This document shows positions 23,045 through 34,600 of a stretch of 64,000 bases of DNA, one piece after another. Position 1 is the first letter of the stretch, and each line of letters opens with the position of its first letter. Location of the stretch: assembly GCF_964355755.1 (NCBI RefSeq), contig NC_092674.1, positions 14,949,001-15,013,000 of the forward strand, read 5' to 3'. This DNA is from Antedon mediterranea. Its lineage: Eukaryota > Echinodermata > Crinoidea > Comatulida > Antedonidae. The notes beneath the pieces were generated by a model that saw nothing but the letters and a program-made list of their open reading frames with translations, did not search any database and was not told the DNA's origin. A program made the translations under genes and the position numbers.

Positions 23045-23900
23045 AAGGCTACACTTTGTCTCCATAACTACCGTTGCAAATGGAAGCCACAATTCACATT
23101 GAGTACCACCTTAGTGTCAAACATTAATTGACAAGGTACTTGCATTTACTAGTTTGTACACAGGCGCGAAAAAGTTTCTTCATCTTATGACGTCACTATC
23201 AGAGGTTACCGGAAAATGTCGAAAAAACCCGAATAGTCGTGAACTGAGAGCAATTGCGCGAAATAGCAGAAAACACTTTAATTATGTCCTGAAAACGTTT
23301 AATTTATTGTTTGTTTAATGTCCATCAGGGGAAACAACTATAATTATAATACTACTATTTTGCAAAACCTTTAAATACCATGTTCCATGATCTTTTAATG
23401 ACTTTCTGTTAATTTGATTGTCTTTACCCCAACAGCTTTGTTTTGATACTTGTTTTATAGTTAAAAAACAAATCCTAAACTGGTATAGTCTTAATAGAAG
23501 ACACAATACATTAAAAACATTTATTCAGTTCCATGAAAATAATTTTGTTGATGATAAAATAAAATCCATACTGTAGTTTAATCAACTCCCTATTGGTATT
23601 TATAACTTCTTTCATTCAATTTAATTTATTTTTTTTATTTAATACAGTCAGATAGTACTGGAAGGTGTTGTTACCGCAGTTGTTATTGCAAACTGTTGTT
23701 GATGCCCTAGAATAATAACTTCGGCCTAGTATACAAGATGCAAAAAATATGGTATTATAAAGACTGGAAGAAACAGAGAAATACTGCGGTATTTATATAT
23801 CTATTGCCAACTATATACCACAGAACACAAAAGCTGTACAGAAAAAAAATGTAAGGACTTCTCCATGTAACAATTTTATGACATGTCAATTTCAAACCAA
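23045..23900. other. Non-coding stretch, nothing recognised
   Basis: AT-rich sequence. A GC-richer patch at 23,163-23,290 contains TGACGTCA (23,188), a perfect CRE-like octamer, but no gene start can be tied to it. Confidence 0.4.
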
Positions 23901-23904
23901 GAAG

Positions 23905-24945
23905 CAAAAAAAAAAAAAAAAAAGGTATTCGCCGCCAATCGACAGTTGCCACAATCTGGAAAAAAACATGTTTTAACAAACGAAAACCCTGCAAATGCAT
24001 TCAAAGCGGCTTATGTTTAGACACCGATCTTTGAGAAGGTTGACATGGCCCTTTACACTTGCAACGTTCGAGAGGAGTATTGTTATCAGGCCCCTTGTTA
24101 CGCGAGAAAGCGATAGTTTTTGCAGAAAATTTGTATCCTGGACAAAAATGTTTGGCTAGCGATGGGTGGCTTGATAAATATAAAGCTTGTCATGGCATTA
24201 GATGGATTATCCTTCAAGGAGAATCGCTATCAGCACACACAGATGCCATTGGGCGATTTAAAATAAAACTCCACAAAATTATTGAGGACAATCAGCTTTC
24301 AAGAGCTCAGATATTCAATGCCGCACCGATCATTAGTTCTACGAAATGAAAACGCAAAAAATTTGAAACAGTCAAAAGACAGGATAACACTCATGGGGTG
24401 TGCTAACGCTGACGGGACATTTAAATTGCCGTTAATATTTATCCAGCAATCGAAAAAAACCTCATTGCTACAAGAACGATGACATGTCCAGCCTTCCAAT
24501 AAGATATCACAACCAACACAAAGCTTGGATGGATGCATCAATATTTAAGCAATGGTTCCATAAAGAGTTTGTCCCGACTGTTCGTAGATGGCGTCAGGAA
24601 AACAACGTCCAATACAAGATCCTGCTCTTACTGGACAATGCACCATCACATCCATCGAAGGAGGACCTTGTTTCAGAAGATGGAAATGTCTGGGTGGAAT
24701 ATTTGCCACCAAATACAACCAGTGTTATCCAACCAATGAATTTTGGAACCATTAAAACGGCGATATAAGAAACACCTCCTACGACATATTCCTGAAAATG
24801 TCTGGGTGGGTCAACACAGTCAGGTTGTTGGCGAAATCAAGAAACACCTCTTACGACATATTTTTGCAAATGATGACGATATACCCGATAGCATTAAACA
24901 TCTCACCATAAAAGATTGTGTTGGGTGGATATCGCAGTCATGAGA
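23905..24945 (+). pseudogene. Tigger/pogo-family transposase, catalytic triad destroyed
   Basis: The order of blocks is that of a Tigger-type (Tc1/mariner, DDE_1) transposase. A degraded HTH region lies near 23,925-23,990. QRSRGVLLSGPLLREKA and ASDGWLDKYKACHGIR, the CENP-B-type domain, are at 24,060-24,210. QIFNA at 24,308 is followed directly by the frame for MPHRSLVLRNENA, so the segment that should hold the first catalytic Asp (NxDETG) is deleted. RITLMGCANADGTFKLPLIF is at 24,385-24,445 and the second Asp is kept in LLLLDNAPSHP at 24,625-24,657. The third position reads IQPMN where IQPMD is usual, and the frame breaks there. The tail (24,743-24,945) holds KRRYKKHLLRHI twice because of a 72-bp in-frame duplication. 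It ends with LTIKDCVGWI. Confidence 0.78.
24767..24862 (+). repeat. 72-bp direct duplication in the Tigger tail
   Basis: AAGAAACACCTCCTACGACA at 24,767 recurs with one change at 24,839, a shift of 72 bp (24 codons). The preceding AAATGTCTGGGTGG at 24,796 also copies 24,685. Confidence 0.8.
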
Positions 24946-24954
24946 AGATGCCAC

Positions 24955-25930
24955 TGTAACAAATCTGAAAAGAAGCTGGCGGCAGGTGGTGCCTTCTACC
25001 GTTCACAAGCTACCGACTCTGACTATTTGAGAAACCTTGACACAGCTCTTGGCAAGATCCCTCGACAAGCATCAGTATGGTTGTTAGGAGACTTCAACCT
25101 ACCAGATATGGACTGGGAAAACTTCAAATTTAAAACCGGTGGTTACCACCCTGGACCAAGCAAAGCAATGTTAGAGATAGCTCTAGATAACAACTTGCAT
25201 CAACAGATTAAACAACCTACAAGACTAAATAACATTCTTGACTTGTGCTTCACACAATTTGTCGAGAGCACCAAAATCTGTTACCTCTCATTTTACACCT
25301 ATATCATGTGGAGTCCCCCAAGGTTCACTGCTTGGCCCACTTTTATTTTCTTTATATATAAATGACATTTGTTCATCCTCTAAATTATTTTCTTTCTGCC
25401 TCTATGCTGACGATACTACCCTCCTTTATACAAATCCAAATATTCAGTCACTTTTTGCGGTTGTCAACCAGGAACTGACTAAAGTGTGTGAATATTTCCG
25501 AGCAAACAAACTTTCCGTAAACGTTAAGAAATGCTGTTCTATTTTATTCGAAACACTCGCAAACCTGTAAATCTTGATGATAGACATATTAAAATTAATG
25601 AACATATTGTTCCACTCGTTGAAAATACAAAATTTCTTGGTGTTACCATTGATTCAGGTCTCACTTGGAAGCAACATATGAAAGAAATTGAAAATAAAAT
25701 ATCCAAAAATACTTTGTAATGAGACACACAGATGGTATGTTGATACTTTATCCAACGAGATTAACATTAATCCTAAAAGATTCTGGTCATTGATTTATCT
25801 ATTTCTACCGGAAAATGTCCTGATGTACTGTATGGAAGTATGCCATTGTTTGTATCACATAAACAAATTACTAACTACCGACCTATTTTCTTGCTTCCAT
25901 GCATCTGCACTGCATTTTTTGATGTAGGAC
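24955..25930 (+). pseudogene. Scrambled LINE ORF2 fragments
   Basis: Three ORF2 parts follow one another in an unnatural order. At 25,000-25,260 is the end of an AP-type endonuclease with SVWLLGDFNLPDMDW and an LDLCFTQ strand. At 25,290-25,720 is the reverse transcriptase palm and thumb: GVPQGSLLGPLLFSLYIND, then LYADDTTLL (catalytic Asp pair intact), then a frameshift and KFLGVTIDSGLTW. At 25,725-25,910 comes a piece that should precede the palm: EININPKRFWSLI and then NYRPIFLLPC. The region between endonuclease and palm, some hundreds of codons, is missing. At least two LINE copies or a rearranged one must be involved. Confidence 0.72.
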
Positions 25931-26219
25931 TACGTTTGATGGTTTTGATTCCAGCAATCAAAACAATTAGTTACGCACTTGTCTATCTGTGTCGCTTTGT
26001 CCAGCTCACTGCGGTTTACGCGTCCATATAACTGTACCCGACAGTTACAATTCATTAGAATGCTAGTAATAATTGCAACAATTGCAATTATATTTTCCTT
26101 GCCTTAGGCCTACCTTGGTTTTCAATCTTAGGTTAAACCACAGATATTGCAGTAGATAGTAATAATAATTTTCTAGGAATCTACTATTAAGACATATCAA
26201 TGAAAAAGTCATTTGCTGC

Positions 26220-26730
26220 TTTCCCGAAATGATTTTCATTGATGCGAATGCGATTATACATTATGATGGGAGAGGATGGCAATGAGCAAAGCGAGATATT
26301 TGCCACCTTTCTTTTATCAAGTGAATAGAATAATATTATTGCCAAAATAAAAGATCAAGAGAAGCAATTCAGATTGGAGAAAGACAAAATCAATAATATC
26401 TGACAAGGACTTTACTGAAAGGCTCGTCTTAAAGAGTGAGTTCCCAAAAGCCAACTTGTTGATTTGCCTCTTTCATGTTCTCAGGACAATTTGCAGAGAG
26501 GTTACCACAGCAAAGATGTGCATCACTGCTGACCAGCGGAATCTAAGTGGACAGGAATGACCAGCGTTGGCATGATAAGCACCATGAGTGCGTCAAAGGG
26601 CTGAAGTCTGAAAACTTAATGTTCAGAAACAATAATCGACTGGAATCGCTGAATCAGAAGTGTGTAGATGCCATGCAAGTCTTGATGAATTCTGCCATGA
26701 TTTTAGGATTTTTCTCAAATCCACCAGACA
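26220..26730 (+). pseudogene. ZSWIM1/3-like (MULE-type) transposase relic
   Basis: At about 26,400-26,480 the frame reads SDKDFTERLVLKSEFPKANL and LICLFHVLRTICREVTT. At 26,620-26,660 it reads NNRLESLNQKC. The DKD..E...I...FP.A..L.C.FH..R and NNRLES.NQK blocks are hallmarks of the ZSWIM1/ZSWIM3-like RNase-H-fold family related to MULE transposases. The intervening part is shortened and frameshifted, and no SWIM zinc finger follows. Confidence 0.6.
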
Positions 26731-26734
26731 ATCC

Positions 26735-27950
26735 TAAGACCATAAAGCTACAGTATGGCAGTATTCCAAAAGTACAGGTATTAATTACTGCTTCGTTCCC
26801 AAGCCCAACCCTTCGTAGCCTACGCGTGGGGTATTGATTTATAATCACAAACCCACAAAGTATTGTCTTTTGATCGCAATCCCATGAAAGGTATTGTTTT
26901 TTTATCGCGTTCCCATTTGCTCCCATGGGAAGGTATTGTTTTTTTAGGATTGCAATACGAGTAATACTGCATGCTAGATTGGTACTTTGTAGGAACTCCA
27001 AAGCGTAGGGTGCGTGGTACTTCATTGGTTTTTTTTAAACATTAATCGCTAGACTCTGGGCCTAGCTAGCTAGGCTAAATAAAAATATCGAGTGTAACTG
27101 CTGTATTTTCAATCATTGTACCCCTTGATTCATTGATAACAATGTTGTTTGCTATCACATTAGAATAGACGCGTGGAATAACAATGCCTGTCGTAGGATC
27201 GCGATAAAAACACTATGCAGTTCGTAGAATCATGGAACTATAATATAAGAAGGAATACCAACTGATTACAGCGCATTAAATCTGAGCATCCTGATTGGTC
27301 CGCGCAAACCGGTTCAAATATACCGCCTCTGTGATCACTGGCCGTGAGATCGCTTTGTTACAGTCGAAGTAACCGATCAAAATCACGCTCGTTGCATGGC
27401 TTCATAGCAACTAGGTGTGCCCCAACCATGTATTATTTTACGTGTTAGTGTATTATTCCGCTAGAGAGGGAAATCGGAAAATCTTCCATCTATTGTTCAG
27501 TTTATAAACGAAAAAAGATCTCCAAAAATCGGCGAATTCTTTGGTATTTTACCGTAAGTTGAAGTGTTTTTCTTTAAACTATGAAATTTGGGGTATATTT
27601 TATTAACCCGGTCAATCCCAGTCTTAACATCGTAGTTTCAATGTTTAAATGTTGTTTTAAAAAATGAAATCGTCCTCCATGTCTTCCGGGGCTTTCCGGA
27701 GGAGAAAACAACAAAGCAACTGGGGTGATTTCGGTCGGGAAGAGTGCGTTGGTTAGATAGGCCAAATATCAATGGCTAGGCCGGTGTACCGAGTGTCGTA
27801 CCATGGTCGTACTAAGTGGTTGTAACTATATTGAAGAAGATAGGGGTGATGACTCTGGTTCATCAATACGGCACATTACCTGTACTCGGAGTATAGACAA
27901 TAGCAAAACAATATGTGATGTTTGCTCAATGTAAAGGAGTACCCTCCTTG
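26735..27950. other. Non-coding stretch with a degenerate local repeat
   Basis: Between 26,855 and 26,960 three related segments contain GGTATTGnTTTTT followed by an ATCGC(A/G)TTCCCAT-like block, a decayed roughly 40-bp tandem repeat. From 27,000 to 27,950 no frame is supported. Several ATTGG and CCAAT words near 27,290 are not linked to a gene start. Confidence 0.4.
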
Positions 27951-27954
27951 CTAT

Positions 27955-29290
27955 GAGATCTAAGTTATCAAAAAAGAAAGCAGATGATCCTATTAACTCT
28001 CATGCAAGGCATGAGCCAGCTATTGAATCTAGTGGAAAAGGATATTGGTGCTGGTAGTGGTTTACGCAAATTACACAAATTGAAGAGCATCTCTATTTAA
28101 CACCAACCCTACGTATGAAAGTGAAATTGGCAGTCCAGGTAAGAAAAGAGTTTTGGTTGATTGTCAATAATTTTCTCTGTACATTACAAAAGTGTGAATG
28201 TGTAACTGTTGACTTCCGAAGTTCAATAACTTCCAAGTACAGTTAAACTTAAGCCCAACTTGGACAGCGTCAAATTACTATATGGCTAAACTCCACCCTC
28301 AACGCATCATTAGAATTATGTTCTTATTAAATTTGTGATTCTTTCATTCAGGTCCTCAGCAACAGTGTGGCGAAGGCTTTTGAAGTACAATGACGACATG
28401 ATACCAAGTCTGTAATGGAGTTTATTACGAACATGAACATGTTTTTTGACTGTTTTTGAATGTAACAAAAGTAGAGAGGCGAAAGAACTACGTCAATGAA
28501 AATCTAAGAGAGTTCAGAGATGTACATGATCCAAGACTTAAGGTAATTTGTTTAAACCAAATTGCATTAACTTTTAGAATTAATGATTATTCTACAGGTC
28601 TCAATCCAGTTTGGTAGCCAGAAAAGGGGCGGGGCTTCACCAACAGTGGTCTTTAATTGCAGGGAGACATGTATTTTATTTTTGTAATTACAGTATTAAT
28701 TTTGTTTTTGAAATTTACAGTGGTTGGAAGAAGAATTTCTTGGTTTCCTAAAGCGATGCGAGGATCAATGCAATGCCACACCCAACTTGACACGGACTCA
28801 GAAGAGCAGAATGTGTCTGAGTTTAGAAACTCTGGAAGGCCTTCGAATATCAGGTACAGTACATGATGTTGTTGACAGTAACCCTGAACATAGAACTACA
28901 GTATACTATAATAAAAAATGATGTTCCTACCTGATGAAATGGCATGGCAAACATATTTTAAATACACTAAAAATTGTATGCTCAAGTTGATAACTTTCAT
29001 GTTACTTCATAATGATAATATTGGTAAGGTTTAGTAAGACTTCAATATGGTAATGATGTTGTCTGTTTAATTACAGTTAAGTCATTTGTGGCATTGACCA
29101 GGGAGTTGTTGGTGCTACCTGGTGTGGAGTTTTTGAGTGAGAAGCTGAACCAGAATCCTCTGTAGGAGTACTTCAGCAAACAGCGTGGCTGCAGTGGCAG
29201 AAATGAAAACCCAACTGTTAAGGAATTCCAGCATAATTCGCTAACCTTGCAAGTAGCTGGTTCTTGCATTTTGCCATCTTCCTTGGTAAT
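27955..29290 (+). pseudogene. P-element (THAP9-like) transposase relic
   Basis: Exon-like pieces follow the order of P-element transposases. The first, at about 28,090-28,138, ends LTPTLRMKVKLAVQ before a GTAAGA donor. The next, at 28,352, starts VLSNSVAKAF after CAG and goes on with a MEFITNMNMFFDCF block and, in another frame, DVHDPRLK. At 28,721 WLEEEFLGFLKRCED follows a CAG acceptor and leads to RMCLSLETLEGLRIS. At 29,077 VKSFVALTRELLVLPGVEFL leads to KLNQNPL, a stop, then EYFSKQRG, where the family has ALExFFGxxR. The intron after LA(V/A)Q and the DPR(L/F)xWLExEFL motif are typical. Several stops and frameshifts show the gene is dead. The N-terminal THAP domain and the catalytic Asp residues were not found. 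Confidence 0.68.
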
Positions 29291-29379
29291 GCAACATACA
29301 AGCTTGTCTGGCTTTCTAAAGGCTTACACGAAGTTGTCATGGCCTTCAAAAATAAAAAATTGTCGTAATTGCCGAAAAA

Positions 29380-29735
29380 ATAATGGAGTGTATGTCCATT
29401 CGATTCAGAGACATTGAACATGACAACAAAATCACATGCCTCAAAGTGCATGACTGCATGCTGTGAGCCAAAGACAAAGACCAGCTATCTAATTACGGTA
29501 TTGATATCCTAGACACATTCATTGACGAGTTCGCTGATCTATTATCTGCAAATCAGGTAAACACTGACAACTTCGAAATTGAATGGGCTAATTTGAAGCA
29601 CTTCTGGTTGGAAAATCTTGATTATCTCCCTAGATCAGATTTGTGAAACACCGTGATCAAGCATTATGCTGACGTATACCCTAATCTGATTCATGTCATC
29701 AATGTGTTAATAGTCTTCCCAGGTATAGTTCGCCT
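29380..29735 (+). pseudogene. hAT transposase C-terminal fragment (ZNF862-like)
   Basis: The frame reads YGIDILDTFIDEFADLLSAN, later WANLKHFWLENL, a TGA, and then HYADVYPNLIHVINVLIVFP at 29,660-29,720. A helical region with W..LK, followed by (Y/F).N...(L/I).(L/I)..VFP, marks the start of the hAT C-terminal dimerisation domain of ZNF862-like proteins. The sequence ends before the ERxFS motif. It is not continuous with the P-element relic and belongs to a separate insertion. Confidence 0.5.
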
Positions 29736-29739
29736 AATT

Positions 29740-31680
29740 ATTACTGTTATTTTACAGACTGATACTAAAGTAATAATATTAAGGCATTTCTAATATCGTC
29801 CAAAAGGTAAGGTCATTCCTAATATTGTTTAAAAGGTAACCCGCTGGAAAAAAGCCCGTCGGCAGCACATCGGCGAACTTTCGACCCCAATGCGTCTGGT
29901 TACCGACCTCTATTCCACGGAAATGCGTCCATGATTAGTTAGTAGAACGACGTTATGTTGCACAATAGACAGATATTAATCAAGATAAAATGTCTGTAGA
30001 TAAACTATGTATAAACTATCAATTACGCATAATCATTTTAATCAATGTTTGGCACTCGACCTTAATTAAGCGTCTTAAGCCATCAAGATAATAATATGCC
30101 TCTGCCGACACAAAGCTATTATTAATTGTGAATTCACAACCACCGCCGCTTTTTTTCTAAAAATTTTCACATTTATTTCAATTATACAGTGATGTAGGCC
30201 AATTTTTAAAGAACATTTTACAGTAAATTTTTCCCTCATACGATCTTCCGTTCAAGAGTTACGATTTTTTAATTAACATGGTGTCCTGAAATTGTAATTT
30301 TAGTTGGTTACGCTTCGTTGCACGGCATTGTTTGTCATCAATCGAAGATGTCTTCCGTTTCGTGAAAAAGGCGTATTGGATCGATTAGTCCTAAACTTGG
30401 CTTGTATGCCAGGAGTTTCGTTAGTAGCCAGCAACCGGCGCATTCGACCGTCTACTTTGCCATTTTCGCCGTCTACTTTCTGTCTACTTAGGCCTACACG
30501 GCCTAGGCTAGTAGGGCTAGGCTAGCTCCCAGCGTGAGTACTTTTATTAATCAAGAACAATACGTACGTGTTTGTTGTTATTACGTTCTCGCGACGACAC
30601 GATAATGAGGGATTAAAATAGGATTGTAATTAAATATTTAATCAATTATTTTACAATGTAATCTGTAGGCCTACACGAAAGGCCCGGACGTGTGGAATTT
30701 TTCTTTCAAACTTTTCGCACTGTGTGTATAGCATGCGTTTCCGCTTGACCAGTCAGAGGCATTGTTAGAAATCCTTCAACCGTGACATGATCTACCCGCC
30801 GTCAACGGCGAATACACCAACGCGATGGATTCGCTAAAAATGACATATGATGTACTGATATAAACAACTCGAATTATAAACTACCTAATATTTCGAGAAA
30901 AAAAATCATTTTTAGCACTTAGAATTTTTTGTTATAGATTTAAATGAACATAACATGTAAAACTATATTATCTTGGCGTAGGAAAACAAATTTTAATTTG
31001 TGAGAGGCTCAACCACGCTGAAGGTGGGAAGTCCCCTTCTGGTGGACCGCATGTAGCCGTTTTGCGTTGAAATTTGTCGCACGGGCTTGTGGTACACGTG
31101 TCGTTAACTGTATTATTCTTCACATAGTTAATATGATGCATTGTTAATCAAACTTTTAGATTAATAAATAATTAGACACCAAAGCCATTTTTTCATAGTA
31201 TATTTATTCTCAGAGTAATTGATAATCAAAAATTGTTTACTATACTAGTTTAGGCGTAGTGAAGAAAAATAGCACGTCAAAGAAATCGCGCGCATAGTAA
31301 CGTACCGTAGTTTTGAATCGTGGCAAGCAAAATACTGCTCTGGGACGCGCGCGTCTCGGACTCCCTAATATAGACCTAGCCTATATTATTATTATTAATA
31401 ATATTTTATTAAACTTCCTAACGTCATAAAATAAGGAACCACGCATTTTAAATTAATAAAGTACATAACAAATGGGAGTACTGTAAAATAATTGCTAAAT
31501 ACGTCGGGCCAAAAAAGTTTCGTGCGTGAAATCTAGAGGAGGAAAATATTTCTTTCACATGACCTTCCTTAGATAAAGGTTATCATCGGTTTTTGCATGC
31601 CATTTCAATGACGATGAGATGGTAGATTTTCTCTCCTATTTATTAGTGATTACCTGATCCTGTAGGAAAAAAAAATCATC
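29740..31680. other. Non-coding region upstream of the hAT gene
   Basis: No gene is readable. Runs of CCTAGG and TAGGCCTA words occur at 30,490-30,525. A strong local hairpin is possible around 31,029-31,048 (GAAGG...CCTTC). If the hAT gene below is transcribed, its promoter should lie here, but no element could be identified with confidence. Confidence 0.4.
30299..30372 (+). repeat. Dispersed repeat fragment (partner at 38,090-38,155)
   Basis: GGTTACGCTTCGTTGCACGG followed by CATTGTTTGTCATC resembles GGTTACGCCTCGCTGCACAG followed by CATTGTTTGTCATC at 38,091. A CGTGAAAA block follows both. Confidence 0.65.
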
Positions 31681-34600
31681 ATGGCTGATAAGCCAGCGCG
31701 AACTATTTTAAACTTCTTCAAACCATCAAATCCAGCTAAACGTGCTAAACAAGGTAGGGCTAATTTCATCAGCTAAACGTGCTAAACAAGGTAGGGCTAA
31801 TTTCATCAGCTAAACGTGCTAAACAAGGTAGGGCTAATTTCATCAGCTAAACGTGCTAAACAAGGTAGGGCTAATTTCATCAGCTAAACGTGCTAAACAA
31901 GGTAGGGCTAATTTCATCAGCTAAACGTGCTAAACAAGGTAGGGCTAATTTCATCAGCTAAACGTGCTAAACAAGGTAGGGCTAATTTCATCAGCTAAAC
32001 GTGCTAAACAAGGTAGGGCTAATTTCATCAGCTAAACGTGCTAAACAAGGTAGGGCTAATTTCATCAGCTAAACGTGCTAAACAAGGTAGGGCTAATTTC
32101 ATCAGCTAAACGTGCTAAACAAGGTAGGGCTAATTTCATCAGTTAAACGTGCTAAACAAGGTAGGGCTAATTTCATCAGCTAAACGTGCTAAACAAGGTA
32201 GGGCTAATTTCATCAGCTAAACGTGCTAAACAAGGTAGGGCTAATTTCATCAGCTAAACGTGCTAAACAAGGTAGGGCTAATTTCATCAGCTAAACGTGC
32301 TAAACAAGGTAGGGCTAATTTCATCAGCTAAACGTGCTAAACAAGGTAGGGCTAATTTCATCAGCATAACGTGCTAAACAAGGTAGGGCTAATTTCATCA
32401 GCTAAACGTGCTAAACAAGGTAGGGCTAATTTCATCAGCTAAACGTGCTAAACAAGGTAGGGCTAATTTCATCAGCTAAACGTGCTAAACAAGGTAGGGC
32501 TAATTTCATCAGCTAAACATGCTAAACAAGGTCTAGGGCTAATTTCATCAGCTAAACGTGCTAAACAAGGTCTAGGGCTAATTTCATCAGCTAAACGTGC
32601 TAAACAAGGTAGGGCTAATTTCATCAGCTAAACGTGCTAAACAAGGTAGGGCTAATTTCATCAGCTAAACGTGCTAAACAAGGTAGGGCTAATTTCATCA
32701 GCTAAACGTGCTAAACAAGGTAGGGCTAATTTCATCAGCTAAACGTGCTAAACAAGGTAGGGCTAATTTCATCAGCTAAACGTGCTAAACAAGATAGGGC
32801 TAATTTCATCAGCTAAACGTGCTAAACAAGGTAGGGCTAATTTCATCAGCTAAACGTGCTAAACAAGATAGGGCTAATTTCATCAGCTAAACGTGCTAAA
32901 CAAGGTAGGGCTAATTTCATCAGCTAAACGTGCTAAACAAGGTAGGGCTAATTTCATCAGCTAAACGTGCTAAACAAGGTAGGGCTAATTTCATCAGCTA
33001 AACGTGCTAAACAAGGTAGGGCTAATTTCATCAGCTAAACGTGCTAAACAAGATAGGGCTAATTTCATCAGCTAAACGTGCTAAACAAGGTAGGGCTAAT
33101 TTCATCAGCTAAACGTGCTAAACAAGGTAGGGCTAATTTCATCAGCTAAACGTGCTAAACAAGGTAGGGCTAATTTCATCAGCTAAACGTGCTAAACAAG
33201 GTAGGGCTAATTTCATCAGCTAAACGTGCTAAACAAGGTAGGGCTAATTTCATCAGCTAAACGTGCTAAACAAGGTAGGGCTAATTTCATCAGCTAAACG
33301 TGCTAAACAAGATAGGGCTAATTTCATCAGCTAAACGTGCTAAACAAGGTAGGGCTAATTTCATCAGCTAAACGTGCTAAACAAGATAGGGCTAATTTCA
33401 TCAGCTAAACGTGCTAAACAAGGTAGGGCTAATTTCATCAGCTAAACGTGCTAAACAAGGTAGGGCTAATTTCATCAGCTAAACGTGCTAAACAAGGTAG
33501 GGCTAATTTCATCAGCTAAACGTGCTAAACAAGGTAGGGCTAATTTCATCAGCTAAACGTGCTAAACAAGGTAGGGCTAATTTCATCAGCTAAACGTGCT
33601 AAACAAGATAGGGCTAATTTCATCAGCTAAACGTGCTAAACAAGGTAGGGCTAATTTCATCAGCTAAACGTGCTAAACAAGGTAGGGCTAATTTCATCAG
33701 CTAAACGTGCTAAACAAGGTAGGGCTAATTTCATCAGCTAAACGTGCTAAACAAGGTAGGGCTAATTTCATCAGCTAAACGTGCTAAACAAGGTAGGGCT
33801 AATTTCATCAGCTAAACGTGCTAAACAAGGTAGGGCTAATTTCATCAGCTAAACGTGCTAAACAAGGTAGGGCTAATTTCATCAGCTAAACGTGCTAAAC
33901 AAGATAGGGCTAATTTCATCAGCTAAACGTGCTAAACAAGGTAGGGCTAATTTCATCAGCTAAACGTGCTAAACAAGATAGGGCTAATTTCATCAGCTAA
34001 ACGTGCTAAACAAGGTAGGGCTAATTTCATCAGCTAAACGTGCTAAACAAGGTAGGGCTAATTTCATCAGCTAAACGTGCTAAACAAGGTAGGGCTAATT
34101 TCATCAGCTAAACGTGCTAAACAAGGTAGGGCTAATTTCATTTTTTAACAGAGTGTATACACCAGTAGGCATACACACTGGCTACTCCTGTCTAATAATT
34201 AGTTAATTCCTCCATAGTTAGATCAGGTATAACTCCACTGTTATATATGTTAGGAATAGGATATTTCACATCCTGCTGGAGTGCGCAAATATAACATACG
34301 TTTCTTTAGCTTGGTTTCCACTCGACTCTTTAAGAGATGTAAAATGTTGCATATCCTTGGTAAAATCACGTCCTGTAGTTAGATCTCTATTGGGAACCAA
34401 TCATTAGTTTGTGTAGGTTGTGTAGACGAACAAAAATAAATCGTATTTTATAACAAATTTTAATATTCTATACCACTGCAGGCTTTAATAATACAACAAC
34501 TGGCAATAATAATGTAAAATAAATGTCTATGTTTTGTACTTTTTAAGCTTGTGAGGAAAATGACACTAACAGCAGACAAAGCGATGATGATGTTGAAGAA

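Noticed and set aside
31013-31070. Hairpin-rich GC patch as a structured small RNA
   Set aside because: Only one short stem can be drawn and it matches no snRNA or other RNA family that I recognise.
31735-34140. CRISPR-like array of short repeats
   Set aside because: There are no variable spacers; units are contiguous 37-bp minisatellite copies in a eukaryotic intron.
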